This document shows, piece by piece, positions 1 to 8,467 of a DNA stretch of 32,451 bases (the first letter of the stretch is position 1; each line of letters opens with the position of its first letter). The notes beneath the pieces are model-generated. The model did no database searches. It was not told where the DNA came from and saw only the letters and a list, made by a program, of their open reading frames with translations. This DNA is from Candidatus Brocadiaceae bacterium (lineage in GTDB: Bacteria > Planctomycetota > Brocadiia > SM23-32). The DNA is taken from the NCBI GenBank assembly GCA_003551565.1, contig PUMZ01000310.1, positions 1 through 32,451 of the forward strand. The letters run 5' to 3'. A program made the position numbers and the translations under genes.

Positions 1-2245
1 CACGCTCCACATCCCCCATTTCGCGGTAAGCCCACGCCAGGTCATAGAGGGCGGCGAAGCGCAAATCGGAATCGGGAAATTCAGCCAGAAACGTATCCGC
101 CGCCTGCGCCGCCGCCCGGAACTCCCCCTCCTGCAACAGGCAATGGGCGCGGTAATAAGCGATCCGGTCGTTCAAATCCTCCGCAACCGCCGCACCGGCG
201 GCGGCGTCGAGCGTCTCGCGGGCCTCCTCCCAGCGCCTGCGTTCCATCATAATGCGGGCCGCCCGGTACAACGCCTCCCCCGCCACTGTGCGATCGGGGT
301 GGTCGTCCGCCACTCCCAGGAAAATGCTTATCGCTTCATCCCGCTCTCCCTTCTCACGGGCGGACCAGGCCTTGCCATAGGCTGCCCGCGCAGCCATCGC
401 ATGATCGGCATAATCCACCATCACTGCACCATATGCGGCGGCGGCGGAATCGAAATCCCCCAGCTCGAACAGGCTTTCGCCGAGATAATACAGGGCGTCG
501 GGACGGAGTGGACAGTCGGGATATCGTTCGGCAAAACTCTCAAAAGCTTCGGCCGCCTCTTCCAGGCGGGCCTGGTTGTACATAACGACCCCGAGCGTGT
601 AGGCGGACTGCCGGGCGGCCTCGTCCCCGGGATATTGCTCAAGGCAGCGTCGGAACAATTCAATGGCCTGATCCACCTCGCCCATATCCTTTCTCCGCCT
701 GCCGGCCAGAAAGAGCGATTCGGGGGCAAATTCACTTTCGGGATACTCATCGGCCACGCGCAAAAAATCCGTTGCAGCCTCCCCGGGCCGGTCCATGCGT
801 GAATTGCACCATGCTATCTTGTACAGCAGGACATCCTCACCGATAGAATCCTGCCGCTCGGCAAGAATCCGCCCGAAAACATCCCTGGCCTGCTCGAATT
901 GCTCCAGTCTCAGCATGGAGTCGGCCATCGTAAAAGCGGCCCGGTGCCTGAGGGGGGAATCGCCATAGTGTTCCAACAAATGTTCTGCATACGATCGGGC
1001 CCGGGAATGTTCGCCGGCGGCAGCGGCAACCGCCGCGGCGGCATACAGCGCCCTGTCGGCCACATCGTCTTCGGGAAACCGTTCGATCACATCTTCATAC
1101 TCTGCCAGGGCGTGTTCGGGCTCGTCGAGCTCACGGAAACTCTCCCCCCGCCCGAACACCGCCTCCGCCCTGTAACGCCCATCTTCAGCCGCGACTTCTG
1201 CAAACGCTTCGAGTGCTTCCTCCACCCTGCCGAGCTCCAGCAGGCACATGGCCCTCCAGTATGCGCCGCCCTCCGCGTATTCGCCGCCGGAGCGGGCGAT
1301 CGATGAGAAACGCTCGAGCGCCTGCCCGAACCTGCCCAGGTTGAAGGCGATGTTGGCTGCGTTATACGACGCAAGCCGGGCATAAGAACTTTCAGGAAAA
1401 CCGGATTCCACTTTCAAAAAATGCTCGGCAGCCTTCTCCGGCTCCCCGGCGCGGTGGTAGGCCCAGGCGATTTCCATCAGGGATTCTTCGCCGAGCCGGC
1501 CGGGATAGCTCTGACGTATCAGATTGAAGGCCTCAATAGCTCCCCGGTGGTCCCCGACGCCCCCGCGACACTGTCCCAGGCGCAAAGCTGCTTCCGGGGC
1601 AAACTCTTCGTCGGGAAAGCGTTCCAGGACGTTTTCAAAATCGACCGCAGCAGCAGCGAAACGTCCCAGCTTCTGCCGGGCCACACCCAGGCCGTAAAGG
1701 GCGTGTGACGCGTAGCGCGTCCCACGGGTTTCCCTGACGGCCTCCTCAAACGCTTCAGCAGCTCCGGCGGCGTCCCCCGCACGGAGAAGTGATTCGCCCA
1801 CCCGGTACCGCGCTTCATTGATCAGGCTGTGTCCGGGGAACCGGCTCACAAACTGCGCATAATATTCGGCGCTTTCTTCGTAGCTTCCCACGTTCGCCGA
1901 AGCCCTGCCCAGGCGCAGGAAGGCAACGGCGCGCCTGTCCGCACCCAGTTTTTCATCCCCGATTGCCTGCCCGTAAGCGGCGATCGCCCGCCCGTAGCGC
2001 CCGAGACGCACCATGCATTCGCCGATCTGAAAATGCGCTTCAGCGACCCGCGGATGATCGGGATGGCGCCCGATGAAATCGGAATATTCCTCGGAAGCAA
2101 GTTCATAATCGCCTTCAATGAACAAGCCGGTCGCGAAGTTCATCATGTCGTCGCCTTCGCCGGCAGCGACAACAGCAAATAAACCAATAATCACCGGCAA
2201 AAGGAATGGGCTCGCTATGCGCAACGGTCTCTTTCGACGTTTCAT
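1..2245 (-). CDS. secreted TPR-repeat protein (C-terminus beyond left edge)
   Basis: An open frame runs from ATG at 2245 to the window edge, giving 748 codons. The start is supported by GGGAGG a few bases upstream. The N-terminus is a signal peptide (MKRRKRPLRIASPF, then a hydrophobic stretch ending near residue 28 in VVAAGEG). The rest is nearly continuous tetratricopeptide repeats of about 34-37 residues, with recurring patterns such as A-x-Y/F-x-L-G-x-x-x-x-x-x-G and A-x-x-x-F-x-x-x-x-x-x-x-P. I judge roughly 18-20 repeats are visible. Such proteins act as periplasmic protein-protein scaffolds and are often found with envelope systems. It lies 76 bases after the membrane-protein gene and is probably the last visible gene of the 6027-to-1 operon. 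The partner is unknown. Real gene: very likely; specific role: unknown. Confidence 0.9.
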   Translation of the reverse strand, partial: MKRRKRPLRIASPFLLPVIIGLFAVVAAGEGDDMMNFATGLFIEGDYELASEEYSDFIGRHPDHPRVAEAHFQIGECMVRLGRYGRAIAAYGQAIGDEKLGADRRAVAFLRLGRASANVGSYEESAEYYAQFVSRFPGHSLINEARYRVGESLLRAGDAAGAAEAFEEAVRETRGTRYASHALYGLGVARQKLGRFAAAAVDFENVLERFPDEEFAPEAALRLGQCRGGVGDHRGAIEAFNLIRQSYPGRLGEESLMEIAWAYHRAGEPEKAAEHFLKVESGFPESSYARLASYNAANIAFNLGRFGQALERFSSIARSGGEYAEGGAYWRAMCLLELGRVEEALEAFAEVAAEDGRYRAEAVFGRGESFRELDEPEHALAEYEDVIERFPEDDVADRALYAAAAVAAAAGEHSRARSYAEHLLEHYGDSPLRHRAAFTMADSMLRLEQFEQARDVFGRILAERQDSIGEDVLLYKIAWCNSRMDRPGEAATDFLRVADEYPESEFAPESLFLAGRRRKDMGEVDQAIELFRRCLEQYPGDEAARQSAYTLGVVMYNQARLEEAAEAFESFAERYPDCPLRPDALYYLGESLFELGDFDSAAAAYGAVMVDYADHAMAARAAYGKAWSAREKGERDEAISIFLGVADDHPDRTVAGEALYRAARIMMERRRWEEARETLDAAAGAAVAEDLNDRIAYYRAHCLLQEGEFRAAAQAADTFLAEFPDSDLRFAALYDLAWAYREMGDVER

Positions 2246-2321
2246 GGGCAATCCTCCCATCCACACGGTGAGGCGCGCTGCCGGGCCACGGTCCGAACAA
2301 CAACGCGTTGCAAGGCGCGTT

Positions 2322-3698
2322 TCAGCGTCCCGCAAGCGCCGGCGGGCTGAACACCTTAAAGATGATCAAGGAATCGATTTTATCGACAAAGAACAGCTGT
2401 TCCGGAATATTTGTCCACGGTTCGACCCATTCAATCCCCAGGTCAAGCCATCCTTCAGTCAATTCTTCGGCATCAACGATCAGGAAAACATTCCGGCCCC
2501 TGAAGTCCTCCATGATTTTGTCGAGTATCGACTGTTCCAGGTGCATGACATGGATCCATGCATCTTCCTCGTCCGCACCCGCCTCCCGGCTGAACTGGTA
2601 CCCCGCATACCCGGTAACAATAAAAGAAGTATTGTCGTATCGGCTCTCCAGGTGCTCGACGACATATCCCGTCTCAATCTGCGAGTAAACCGTATCGTCC
2701 TGTAAAGGGAAAAGATACGCAATCACTGCAGCGATCGCTATTGCGCCTCCAAACGCGAAAATCCGCACCGTCTGACGGTCCGCGTCCGCCTTTTTTGACA
2801 AAAGCCCCGGCAGGAACGGACCGATGCCGATCACGGCAACCATTGCGACGGTTCCCCAGGGACAACCGCCTGTCAGCAGTTCATACCAGCCTACATGGCC
2901 AACCCTTACAGCACGGGCAATCCCCCGCAAAGGAAAAAACGGATTTCCCAGAATCAGCCAGTTGCCCCCCAGCCACAGCAGAATCATATACGCGACGGGT
3001 GTTGCAAAAATAACACCGGACCCTTCCATCAATCCCTTTTCGGGTTTCTTCAACACAATCGCAACACAGATCAACGCGCCGGCCCCGATCGCGACGAATA
3101 ATCCCTGGAAACAAACCGTCAGGCTGAGCCCGAAAAGCATGGCCGCATAAGCCAGTGAACGCAAGCGTCTGCTTTTCAGCCAATTCAGAAGAAAACCCGC
3201 TCCCGCCACCGTCAAAGCCACAAAGATCATCGTGCTGCGTCCGGTCTGAATACTCACGGCGACCGGCGGCAGGAGCAGAACGGCCATCCCGCCGGCGGCG
3301 CGCATTGCCGGATGAACGCCCGCCGACCTCCACAGCCCATTAACATACCAGCACAACAACAAGGCGCTTATCGCGGCGATCACAACGGATGTCATCTGGC
3401 TGACGGTCACCAGCGGAAATGCTGCGGCAATGGCGAGCATCACCGTCGGCAACGGGGCCACCCTGAGAGAACCGACCAGCGCCTGCCGGCCCCTGGAGAG
3501 GCCCTCCAGCAGATCATTCGCCGCCATGGTTCTGTACCACGATTCAACGGAATAGGGTGCCGAACCACGGATGCCGACAGCCACGATCACCGCAGCGGTG
3601 AGAAGATAAAGGAGCAACACAACGGCTTCGCCCCAGCGGCTGTGAACGGAGGCCGCGGAAGACGGGCCGGTGTATGTTTGTGAATCATCTTTGAACAT
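2322..3698 (-). CDS. polytopic membrane protein, possibly GT-C-like
   Basis: This 458-residue protein has about nine or ten hydrophobic segments between residues 25 and 325 and a soluble C-terminal domain at about 335-458. The start at 3698 follows an AGGGGAAAG ribosome site. The first extracytoplasmic loop (residues about 45-70, with S-V-E-S-W-Y-R and N-D-L-L-E) and the hydrophobic-core/soluble-tail layout recall lipid-linked-sugar glycosyltransferases of the GT-C/PMT type. I do not see a diagnostic D-D or D-E motif, so this is a shape resemblance only. It lies between the zinc-ribbon gene (57-base gap) and the large TPR gene (76-base gap), all on the minus strand, which suggests co-transcription. 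Otherwise annotate as a conserved hypothetical membrane protein. Confidence 0.8.
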   Translation of the reverse strand: MFKDDSQTYTGPSSAASVHSRWGEAVVLLLYLLTAAVIVAVGIRGSAPYSVESWYRTMAANDLLEGLSRGRQALVGSLRVAPLPTVMLAIAAAFPLVTVSQMTSVVIAAISALLLCWYVNGLWRSAGVHPAMRAAGGMAVLLLPPVAVSIQTGRSTMIFVALTVAGAGFLLNWLKSRRLRSLAYAAMLFGLSLTVCFQGLFVAIGAGALICVAIVLKKPEKGLMEGSGVIFATPVAYMILLWLGGNWLILGNPFFPLRGIARAVRVGHVGWYELLTGGCPWGTVAMVAVIGIGPFLPGLLSKKADADRQTVRIFAFGGAIAIAAVIAYLFPLQDDTVYSQIETGYVVEHLESRYDNTSFIVTGYAGYQFSREAGADEEDAWIHVMHLEQSILDKIMEDFRGRNVFLIVDAEELTEGWLDLGIEWVEPWTNIPEQLFFVDKIDSLIIFKVFSPPALAGR

Positions 3699-3755
3699 GC
3701 TTCACTTTCCCCTGGTATCGCATCAATAACATGATCATGGCTTCTCAGCGCGCCA

Positions 3756-4259
3756 TTACGTCCAACCGGGAAAAAGTGAACAAATCGTTTCAGTGAGTTC
3801 TGCGATCCTGTCCTCCGACAGACCCGGATCCCGTATCAGCGCCCTCTCCTCCTTCCCCGGCCCCTCGAAAACCAGCACTTCCCTCCCGGCGTCCTGTCCG
3901 ACGTCAACGAGTTTCAGCACCTTCCTGCGTGCCAGATAGAGCGAAAGCACATACTTCAATTCCAGGGCATTGCGATCTTCTTTTCCCCTCAAGCTCCGGT
4001 AGAAAGGAAGAAGATCGTCTTCGTCCGGCTTCCGCTCCGTACCGTCGGAACGGCGCCTGGTTTGCCAGAACGAGAAGCAGGAATCCTCCCGTCCGGTCCA
4101 GCAGCGGCGGCAGAAATCTTCCCTGGTCAAAAGCCCCTCGTCTCCTTCCTTCAGGACGGACATATACGCCTCTCCGACCCCGAATGCACCGCCGCATTCC
4201 GAACAACAGCTCCCGGCCTTTTCCACCCTGTAACCCCGATCTGAAATGCCGTGGTTCAT
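3756..4259 (-). CDS. zinc-ribbon-like small protein
   Basis: This 167-residue protein carries two C-x-x-C pairs near its N-terminus (C-S-E-C-G-G at about 18-23 and F-C-R-R-C-W at about 50-55), the layout of a four-cysteine zinc ribbon. A charged, helical C-terminal half follows, with no signal peptide. I chose ATG at 4259 rather than an upstream in-frame start at 4361. The longer form would overlap the upstream cyclodeaminase gene by about 100 bases, and its extra 34 residues are Arg/Ser-rich and look non-coding. With this start the gene begins one base after the upstream stop codon, which suggests translational coupling. No function is recognised. The tight link to a folate-enzyme-family protein suggests a cytoplasmic role. 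Confidence 0.8.
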   Translation of the reverse strand: MNHGISDRGYRVEKAGSCCSECGGAFGVGEAYMSVLKEGDEGLLTREDFCRRCWTGREDSCFSFWQTRRRSDGTERKPDEDDLLPFYRSLRGKEDRNALELKYVLSLYLARRKVLKLVDVGQDAGREVLVFEGPGKEERALIRDPGLSEDRIAELTETICSLFPGWT

Positions 4260-4260
4260 A

Positions 4261-4896
4261 TCATGGCCCGAAGCTGCCGAACACGATTTCCTCGACCCGC
4301 TCCCGCCGGGCTTCCGCGGCCGCACAGAGCTCACCGACCTCTTTCCGGACATCGCTTTCAAGTTCCGGTTCCTTCATGTACAGCAAGTTGATTTCGACAT
4401 TCAGTCGTGCGGCCCGGCAGGCCGCTTCGGCCATTATCGCGCAAACTCCGACATCGGTTATCAGATACGGATTGGCCCTGGATGCCAGAGATTCCGATTC
4501 TTCACACACCAGAACGCACTGGCGCATGACATTCAGGGGCACGAGCATCGCCTCTTTCAACGCCGTCCGGAGGCTGTCTTTTCTGCTTTCCTTCTCTTCT
4601 TCCGTGTTTTTCGGGAGCGCCTGGGCCCGGGTTACCTCTCCGTATGCTTGAGCATCTTCATCGACCAGCGCCGTCAATCTCTCCCTTGCACGTTCCAGCC
4701 GTTCAAGACTGGCCCGGACATCCCCCTCCACTTCAGCGAACTTTTTTTTCCCGACAGTGAAATTGGCGGCCATCTCGCCCATAGCACAGGCGAGGGCCCC
4801 TGCAAGGGCGCTCACGCTCCCCCCGCCCGGGGCGGGCTTGTTCGATGCGGCATCACGCAAATATCCTTCAATGCTGCTCTCACGATACGTTGCCAT
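4261..4896 (-). CDS. formiminotransferase-cyclodeaminase family protein (FTCD_C)
   Basis: This 211-residue, mostly helical protein contains the family signature P-A-P-G-G-G-S-V-S-A-L-A-G at about residues 22-34. This is the glycine-rich, tetrahydrofolate-binding segment of cyclodeaminase/methenyl-THF cyclohydrolase domains. Stand-alone members of this size are known; they either interconvert formimino- or methenyl-tetrahydrofolate or have no defined role. No fused formiminotransferase domain is present, and no histidine-degradation gene is visible, so the substrate is open. ATG at 4896 is preceded by GGAG at a 7-base spacing. The gene lies 36 bases after the YkuD gene and is followed at one base by the zinc-ribbon gene, consistent with one operon. 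Family assignment is confident; exact reaction is not. Confidence 0.9.
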   Translation of the reverse strand: MATYRESSIEGYLRDAASNKPAPGGGSVSALAGALACAMGEMAANFTVGKKKFAEVEGDVRASLERLERARERLTALVDEDAQAYGEVTRAQALPKNTEEEKESRKDSLRTALKEAMLVPLNVMRQCVLVCEESESLASRANPYLITDVGVCAIMAEAACRAARLNVEINLLYMKEPELESDVRKEVGELCAAAEARRERVEEIVFGSFGP

Positions 4897-4932
4897 GAAA
4901 AAACTCCATGAGTGTGGGAAAAACGTTCCTGT

Positions 4933-6027
4933 TTAATCGACGATCTTCACCTCGGTGCCCGGTATTAAAAAATCGTAGAGCTCCTCCACGTCCTCATTCA
5001 ACATCCTTACACAACCTTCGGATCGCATCTGACCGATCGAATCCGGATCATTCGTCCCGTGGATCCCATAGCCCGCCGCGCCCGGCCTGTCCTCAAATCC
5101 TATCCAGCGGGTCCCGATAAGGTGGCCTTCCTCTCCATACCTTATGATGCCTCCTCCGGGCGGATACCAGTCGGCTTTCTTCAGCAAGGAATCCACCGTG
5201 AACAGCCCCACCGGCGTCCTGTTGTCACGACCAAGACCAACCGGATACCTCCTGACATAATAATCGTCGATAAACAACGTGAGCGTGAAATTGCTTTTCT
5301 CGATAACGACCCGCGGTTTCCCTTCAATGACTTTGATCGCCTCATTGATGCGGATGAGTTCCGGACGGGAGATACGGTTTATCCGCTGCAGCATCCGCCA
5401 GCTCACTCCATAGCGGGAAGCGATACGGCCGAGCGTCTCACCTCTTTGCACCCGGTGAACCGTCGCCCCCTGCGTCTGTTGCGGATCAAATACAAGTTTT
5501 TCATTGATCTCATCAAGAAGCACGGCAGCCTCCTCCCTGCGGTCCCCGTCCGCGCCGAGATAAATTTCGGTCAATAGCCGCCTGGCCTCCGCCAATTCAT
5601 TGTCCGCCATCAGCTTTTCAGCGTTGCGTTGCAGCTCCCGGTATGAATCCTTACGCTCGCGCCCGGGCAGAACAAAGGAAAGGGAACCGGGAGAAAACCC
5701 GCTCGGGCCGGAACCATCGCCGTCTTGCATCACACGGGCGGCAAGCGGCTTTTGCCGGAGCGGCCCGCTATCGTCCGCCAAAACCTCCACGGCAGCCTCA
5801 CTGTCCGCCAAAACCTCCACGGCAGCCTCACTGTCCGCCGGAACCTCCACGGCAGCCTCACTGTCCGCCGTGGCCTCTCCGGCCGGTTCCGGATCGTCCC
5901 GTGGTGCGGCCGACGGAGCCGGCTTTGAACCCTCCCCCCCGTTCTCGTCGGTCTCCACTCTTTCCGATCGCGATAGCAACAACCCGACTCCGGCAGCGAT
6001 TAACAACAACATTATGACTTTCTTCAT
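4933..6027 (-). CDS. LysM + L,D-transpeptidase (YkuD) secreted protein
   Basis: The protein has 364 residues from ATG at 6027, which has GGAG upstream and begins MKKVIMLLLIAAGVGLLLS, a signal peptide or membrane anchor. Residues about 20-120 are an acidic, Ala/Pro/Glu-rich linker containing a tandem repeat. A short helical hairpin precedes a LysM domain at about 186-231 (V-Q-R-G-E-T-L-G-R-I-A). The C-terminal YkuD domain (about 232-364) contains H-G-T-N-D-P-D-S (His about 323) and S-E-G-C-V-R-M (catalytic Cys about 339). It would bind peptidoglycan and form 3-3 cross-links or attach proteins to peptidoglycan. It is the first gene of the left operon. An in-frame ATG ten codons upstream is less likely because it would precede the signal peptide's charged start. 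Confidence 0.95.
   Translation of the reverse strand: MKKVIMLLLIAAGVGLLLSRSERVETDENGGEGSKPAPSAAPRDDPEPAGEATADSEAAVEVPADSEAAVEVLADSEAAVEVLADDSGPLRQKPLAARVMQDGDGSGPSGFSPGSLSFVLPGRERKDSYRELQRNAEKLMADNELAEARRLLTEIYLGADGDRREEAAVLLDEINEKLVFDPQQTQGATVHRVQRGETLGRIASRYGVSWRMLQRINRISRPELIRINEAIKVIEGKPRVVIEKSNFTLTLFIDDYYVRRYPVGLGRDNRTPVGLFTVDSLLKKADWYPPGGGIIRYGEEGHLIGTRWIGFEDRPGAAGYGIHGTNDPDSIGQMRSEGCVRMLNEDVEELYDFLIPGTEVKIVD
5773..5862. repeat. three tandem 30-base units inside the L,D-transpeptidase gene
   Basis: Units occupy 5773-5802, 5803-5832 and 5833-5862. The first two are identical and the third differs at two positions; a partial fourth unit follows to about 5878. Each unit encodes ten residues of the form A-D-S-E-A-A-V-E-V-(P/L), lengthening the acidic linker between the membrane anchor and the LysM domain. 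Whole-codon units mean that slippage changes linker length without a frameshift. Confidence 0.9.
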
Positions 6028-6361
6028 GCCTTCAACTCCGATCGACCGCTCTAACACCGAAAAAACCTCGCACGCACTGGCACACCGGATATTATTGTAA
6101 CCGCCTTTGGCGCCTCAATACAACCCGGAACCGCCGCCAGCGCAGCGAATATCCGGAAACAGATCGGCCAGTATCTTCGTAACTAAAGGTTATATTCTGT
6201 GTTGACCGGACATCAGGAAGGCTCAATCATCGGAGGTCGGGCCGGGGAAAAAAGCCCCGCAAATGGCGTTCACTCGCTGCCCCATGGACCGTGATTTTTT
6301 GCAACGGCTCCCCCGGCAGCGATCGCAGATCCGACGGACGTTCTCTTCCGTTCCTTTCGTC
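6028..6361. other. intergenic region between the DUF4139 gene and the YkuD operon
   Basis: This 334-base gap holds the candidate YkuD promoter near its left side. From about 6124 to 6361 I see no coding frame with recognisable content. A short inverted repeat, CGGGG/CCCCG around an A-rich loop near 6245-6260, has no T-run on either side, so I do not call it a terminator. Confidence 0.5.
6094..6123 (-). promoter_or_regulatory. candidate sigma70 promoter for the YkuD operon
   Basis: Read on the minus strand, TTGTAT (6123-6118), an 18-base spacer and TACAAT (6099-6094) lie about 65 bases upstream of the start at 6027. The -10 box is good and the -35 box is mediocre. No better promoter was seen upstream of this gene. 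Confidence 0.4.
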
Positions 6362-8140
6362 TTACTGCGCGGGGTCGGAAAATGTCATGTGCCGGTCGTG
6401 CTCGACCCGCAGGGTATATTCTACAGCGAACTCATCAAGCCCCGCAGCCCGCCCCGGCACCTCGACATCCCAGCGCAGTATCCCTTTCGGCCTCTGATGC
6501 CGCACATAGTGCCCATCGTCCGACAGATCGTGGGTGGCGTCCACGAGGGATGCGCTGAACTGCGCATCGTCCTCCGACGGTATGCGCTCCAGCAAACGCA
6601 CCCCGACGGCATCCGGGCCGAAGTTTTCGATGGTCAGCCGGTAGGTCGTTTTCAGCACCCTGTTTCCGCCCACGATCGTCTCCTCGCTGTCGATGACCTC
6701 CCGGCCGGTGCGCAGGCCGGTTTTTACGCCCAGGCCCAGGACAAACGGCTCGCCGGTGGTCACCGTCGGCAGCTCCGCCTCCCCCACGAACTCTCCCTCC
6801 ACGTAGCTGGTGACCGGCCCCCCGAGCAGAACGGTTCCGGTATCGTTCACCGCATCCGCTTCCTCGTAAACGTATTCGCTCAGGACGGGAACGGCCTTCC
6901 TGGAGAAGCCGGCGGGGAGCTCTTCCGTGATTATACGGAAGGACTGGCGGTCCCTGCGGCTGGGCAGGCTCGCCCGGCCCGGGAGCGAGTACGTTACCGT
7001 CAGCGCCTCGCCCGGCCGCACGGCGGGCTGCTCTTCGATCCCGCCCTGACCGAGCAATTCCAGCCACTGCATCTCCCCGGCGAGATGGTTCATCGTCCAT
7101 ATCTGGTCCCTTTCGGGCTCGGCCCTGCGCTGCCGTGCCATTTCCGCACCGAGCTGGCCTTCCCGGAGTCGGGTCATGGCGTCGGCGGCCGTCTTGTAAC
7201 CGCGACGCCCGAGGAATGCGTCCCTGGCTTCTTCAGCCCCTTTGGACTCGAGTGTCAGCACGAGCGGTTCCAGTTCCGGCGCACGGGAGCTCAGCCTTGG
7301 ACCGGCCGTCGACAGGTGCATCCGCACGTTCTCCCAGTCCTCCCCGCTCTGCTGGTGGAGGGAGGCGTAGTATTCCAGAACCACCCGGGCACGGTCCTCC
7401 CCCACGCGCGCCGTGTATGAGGGTTCCCAGCCCGCACCGCCAACCAGGTAATGCAGCCTGACGGCCGCCTCCACCTCGTCCTGGCTCTCGGCAAAGACGA
7501 CGGCCTCTTTGACCGTGCGCGTGGAACGTCCAGCGATCATCGACCGCTCGCGCAGGAGCGTTTCACGCTCTTTCTCCGCTTCGCTCTTCTGCACGTTCAG
7601 CTCCAGCCTCTCATCGGCCACGTGCTGGCGTTGCGCGAACAGGTAATCGGAAAGCTCCATGAGCGTCTCGGCGTTGAGGACGCCGCCGGACAATTCTTCG
7701 CGCGCCCCCGAAGAAACAAATTGCTCCAGGTTGTCCAGGTATGCGCCCCTCTGATCAAGCACGCCCAGACCGCTGCCGATCCTCTCGATCCGGCCGCGTA
7801 GCGCATCGATGCGCCTGTCCAGTTCCCTGACTTCCTCCCGGACATCCTCTTCCACCGCTCTTTCCCGGTAGCGCGTGGAGCTGACATTGATACCGGCCTC
7901 CCCTTCGGCGTACAGGCTGCCGCTTATGACGCGAACGGGGAGGTTGGTCACAACGATTTCATGAGCTCCCGGCCCGAGCTGAACGGGCACATGGCGTGTC
8001 ACCAGTGCCTGCCCCTGGTAGACCACCACCTGTTCGATGCTGCCCTCTTCCCGGATCTGTTCCGAAAAAACCGGGGACGCAAGGCAGAACTGGAGCACCG
8101 TCAAACCCATTGCGACGAACTTGATTTTGCACGAGACCAT
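6362..8140 (-). CDS. secreted DUF4139 (MuiA-like) protein with coiled coil
   Basis: The protein has 592 residues. ATG at 8140 has GGGAGG upstream and opens a signal peptide (MVSCKIKFVAMGLTVLQF, cleavage near residue 26). Residues about 30-65 form the N-terminal beta segment typical of DUF4140 (V-V-V-Y-Q-G-Q-A-L-V-T-R). A charged coiled coil spans about 80-185. The C-terminal half is the DUF4139 beta-rich domain (G-A-G-W-E-P-S-Y, Y-A-S-L-H-Q-Q-S-G-E-D-W). The order DUF4140, coiled coil, DUF4139 is that of the 'mucoidy inhibitor MuiA' family, secreted proteins of unknown biochemical role. It has its own promoter and is divergent from the sulfatase. Two shorter relatives lie at 18952-21550. Family: confident; function: unknown. 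Confidence 0.9.
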   Translation of the reverse strand: MVSCKIKFVAMGLTVLQFCLASPVFSEQIREEGSIEQVVVYQGQALVTRHVPVQLGPGAHEIVVTNLPVRVISGSLYAEGEAGINVSSTRYRERAVEEDVREEVRELDRRIDALRGRIERIGSGLGVLDQRGAYLDNLEQFVSSGAREELSGGVLNAETLMELSDYLFAQRQHVADERLELNVQKSEAEKERETLLRERSMIAGRSTRTVKEAVVFAESQDEVEAAVRLHYLVGGAGWEPSYTARVGEDRARVVLEYYASLHQQSGEDWENVRMHLSTAGPRLSSRAPELEPLVLTLESKGAEEARDAFLGRRGYKTAADAMTRLREGQLGAEMARQRRAEPERDQIWTMNHLAGEMQWLELLGQGGIEEQPAVRPGEALTVTYSLPGRASLPSRRDRQSFRIITEELPAGFSRKAVPVLSEYVYEEADAVNDTGTVLLGGPVTSYVEGEFVGEAELPTVTTGEPFVLGLGVKTGLRTGREVIDSEETIVGGNRVLKTTYRLTIENFGPDAVGVRLLERIPSEDDAQFSASLVDATHDLSDDGHYVRHQRPKGILRWDVEVPGRAAGLDEFAVEYTLRVEHDRHMTFSDPAQ

Positions 8141-8200
8141 TGTTCTTCCTCCCTGAATAAAAACCGATGCGGGGAAATTGACTGCACCACGATCACCTGT

Positions 8201-8229
8201 ATTATCCGTCATTAATCGTCCATGGTCAA
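8201..8229 (-). promoter_or_regulatory. sigma70 promoter for the DUF4139 gene
   Basis: On the minus strand TTGACC (8229-8224), a 17-base spacer and GATAAT (8206-8201) are near consensus. They lie about 60 bases upstream of the start at 8140, with no other gene between. Confidence 0.65.
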
Positions 8230-8303
8230 GTTTCCTGTTTGCACAACTCCGTCGGTCTCCAACAGAAACGGATCATCTCCGGCCCCCGGCATGAACGCGC
8301 CGC

Positions 8304-8323
8304 GTTCCGGCCATGGCCGGAAC
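8304..8323. promoter_or_regulatory. perfect 20-base palindrome between divergent promoters
   Basis: GTTCCGGCCATGGCCGGAAC is its own reverse complement over all 20 bases. It lies about 75 bases upstream of the minus-strand -35 box and about 58 bases upstream of the sulfatase -35 box. There is no T-run, so a terminator is unlikely. A dimeric regulator's operator is the natural guess, but no regulator gene is adjacent. Confidence 0.5.
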
Positions 8324-8380
8324 AACAACGGCCTCCTCCAACAACTGCGGGAACCATGATTTCAGCGTTCTGCAACCTGC

Positions 8381-8409
8381 TTGATTTGATTTTTTTGATC
8401 GTGTACAGT
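8381..8409 (+). promoter_or_regulatory. sigma70 promoter for the sulfatase gene
   Basis: TTGATT (8381-8386), a 17-base spacer and TACAGT (8404-8409) predict a transcript start near 8416, leaving a leader of about 50 bases before the gene. The 8141-8467 gap otherwise holds the opposing promoter and the palindrome at 8304-8323. Confidence 0.6.
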
Positions 8410-8467
8410 AGAAATGTTGCCCATCGGTCAACGTCGTTCCGAATCGTTAAATTCCACCGTACGGAGA

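Noticed and set aside
5773-5878. Tandem units considered as a CRISPR array
   Set aside because: Units are contiguous with no spacers and are in-frame coding repeats.
6245-6262. CGGGG/CCCCG hairpin as terminator of the DUF4139 gene
   Set aside because: The T/A run falls in the loop rather than after the stem.
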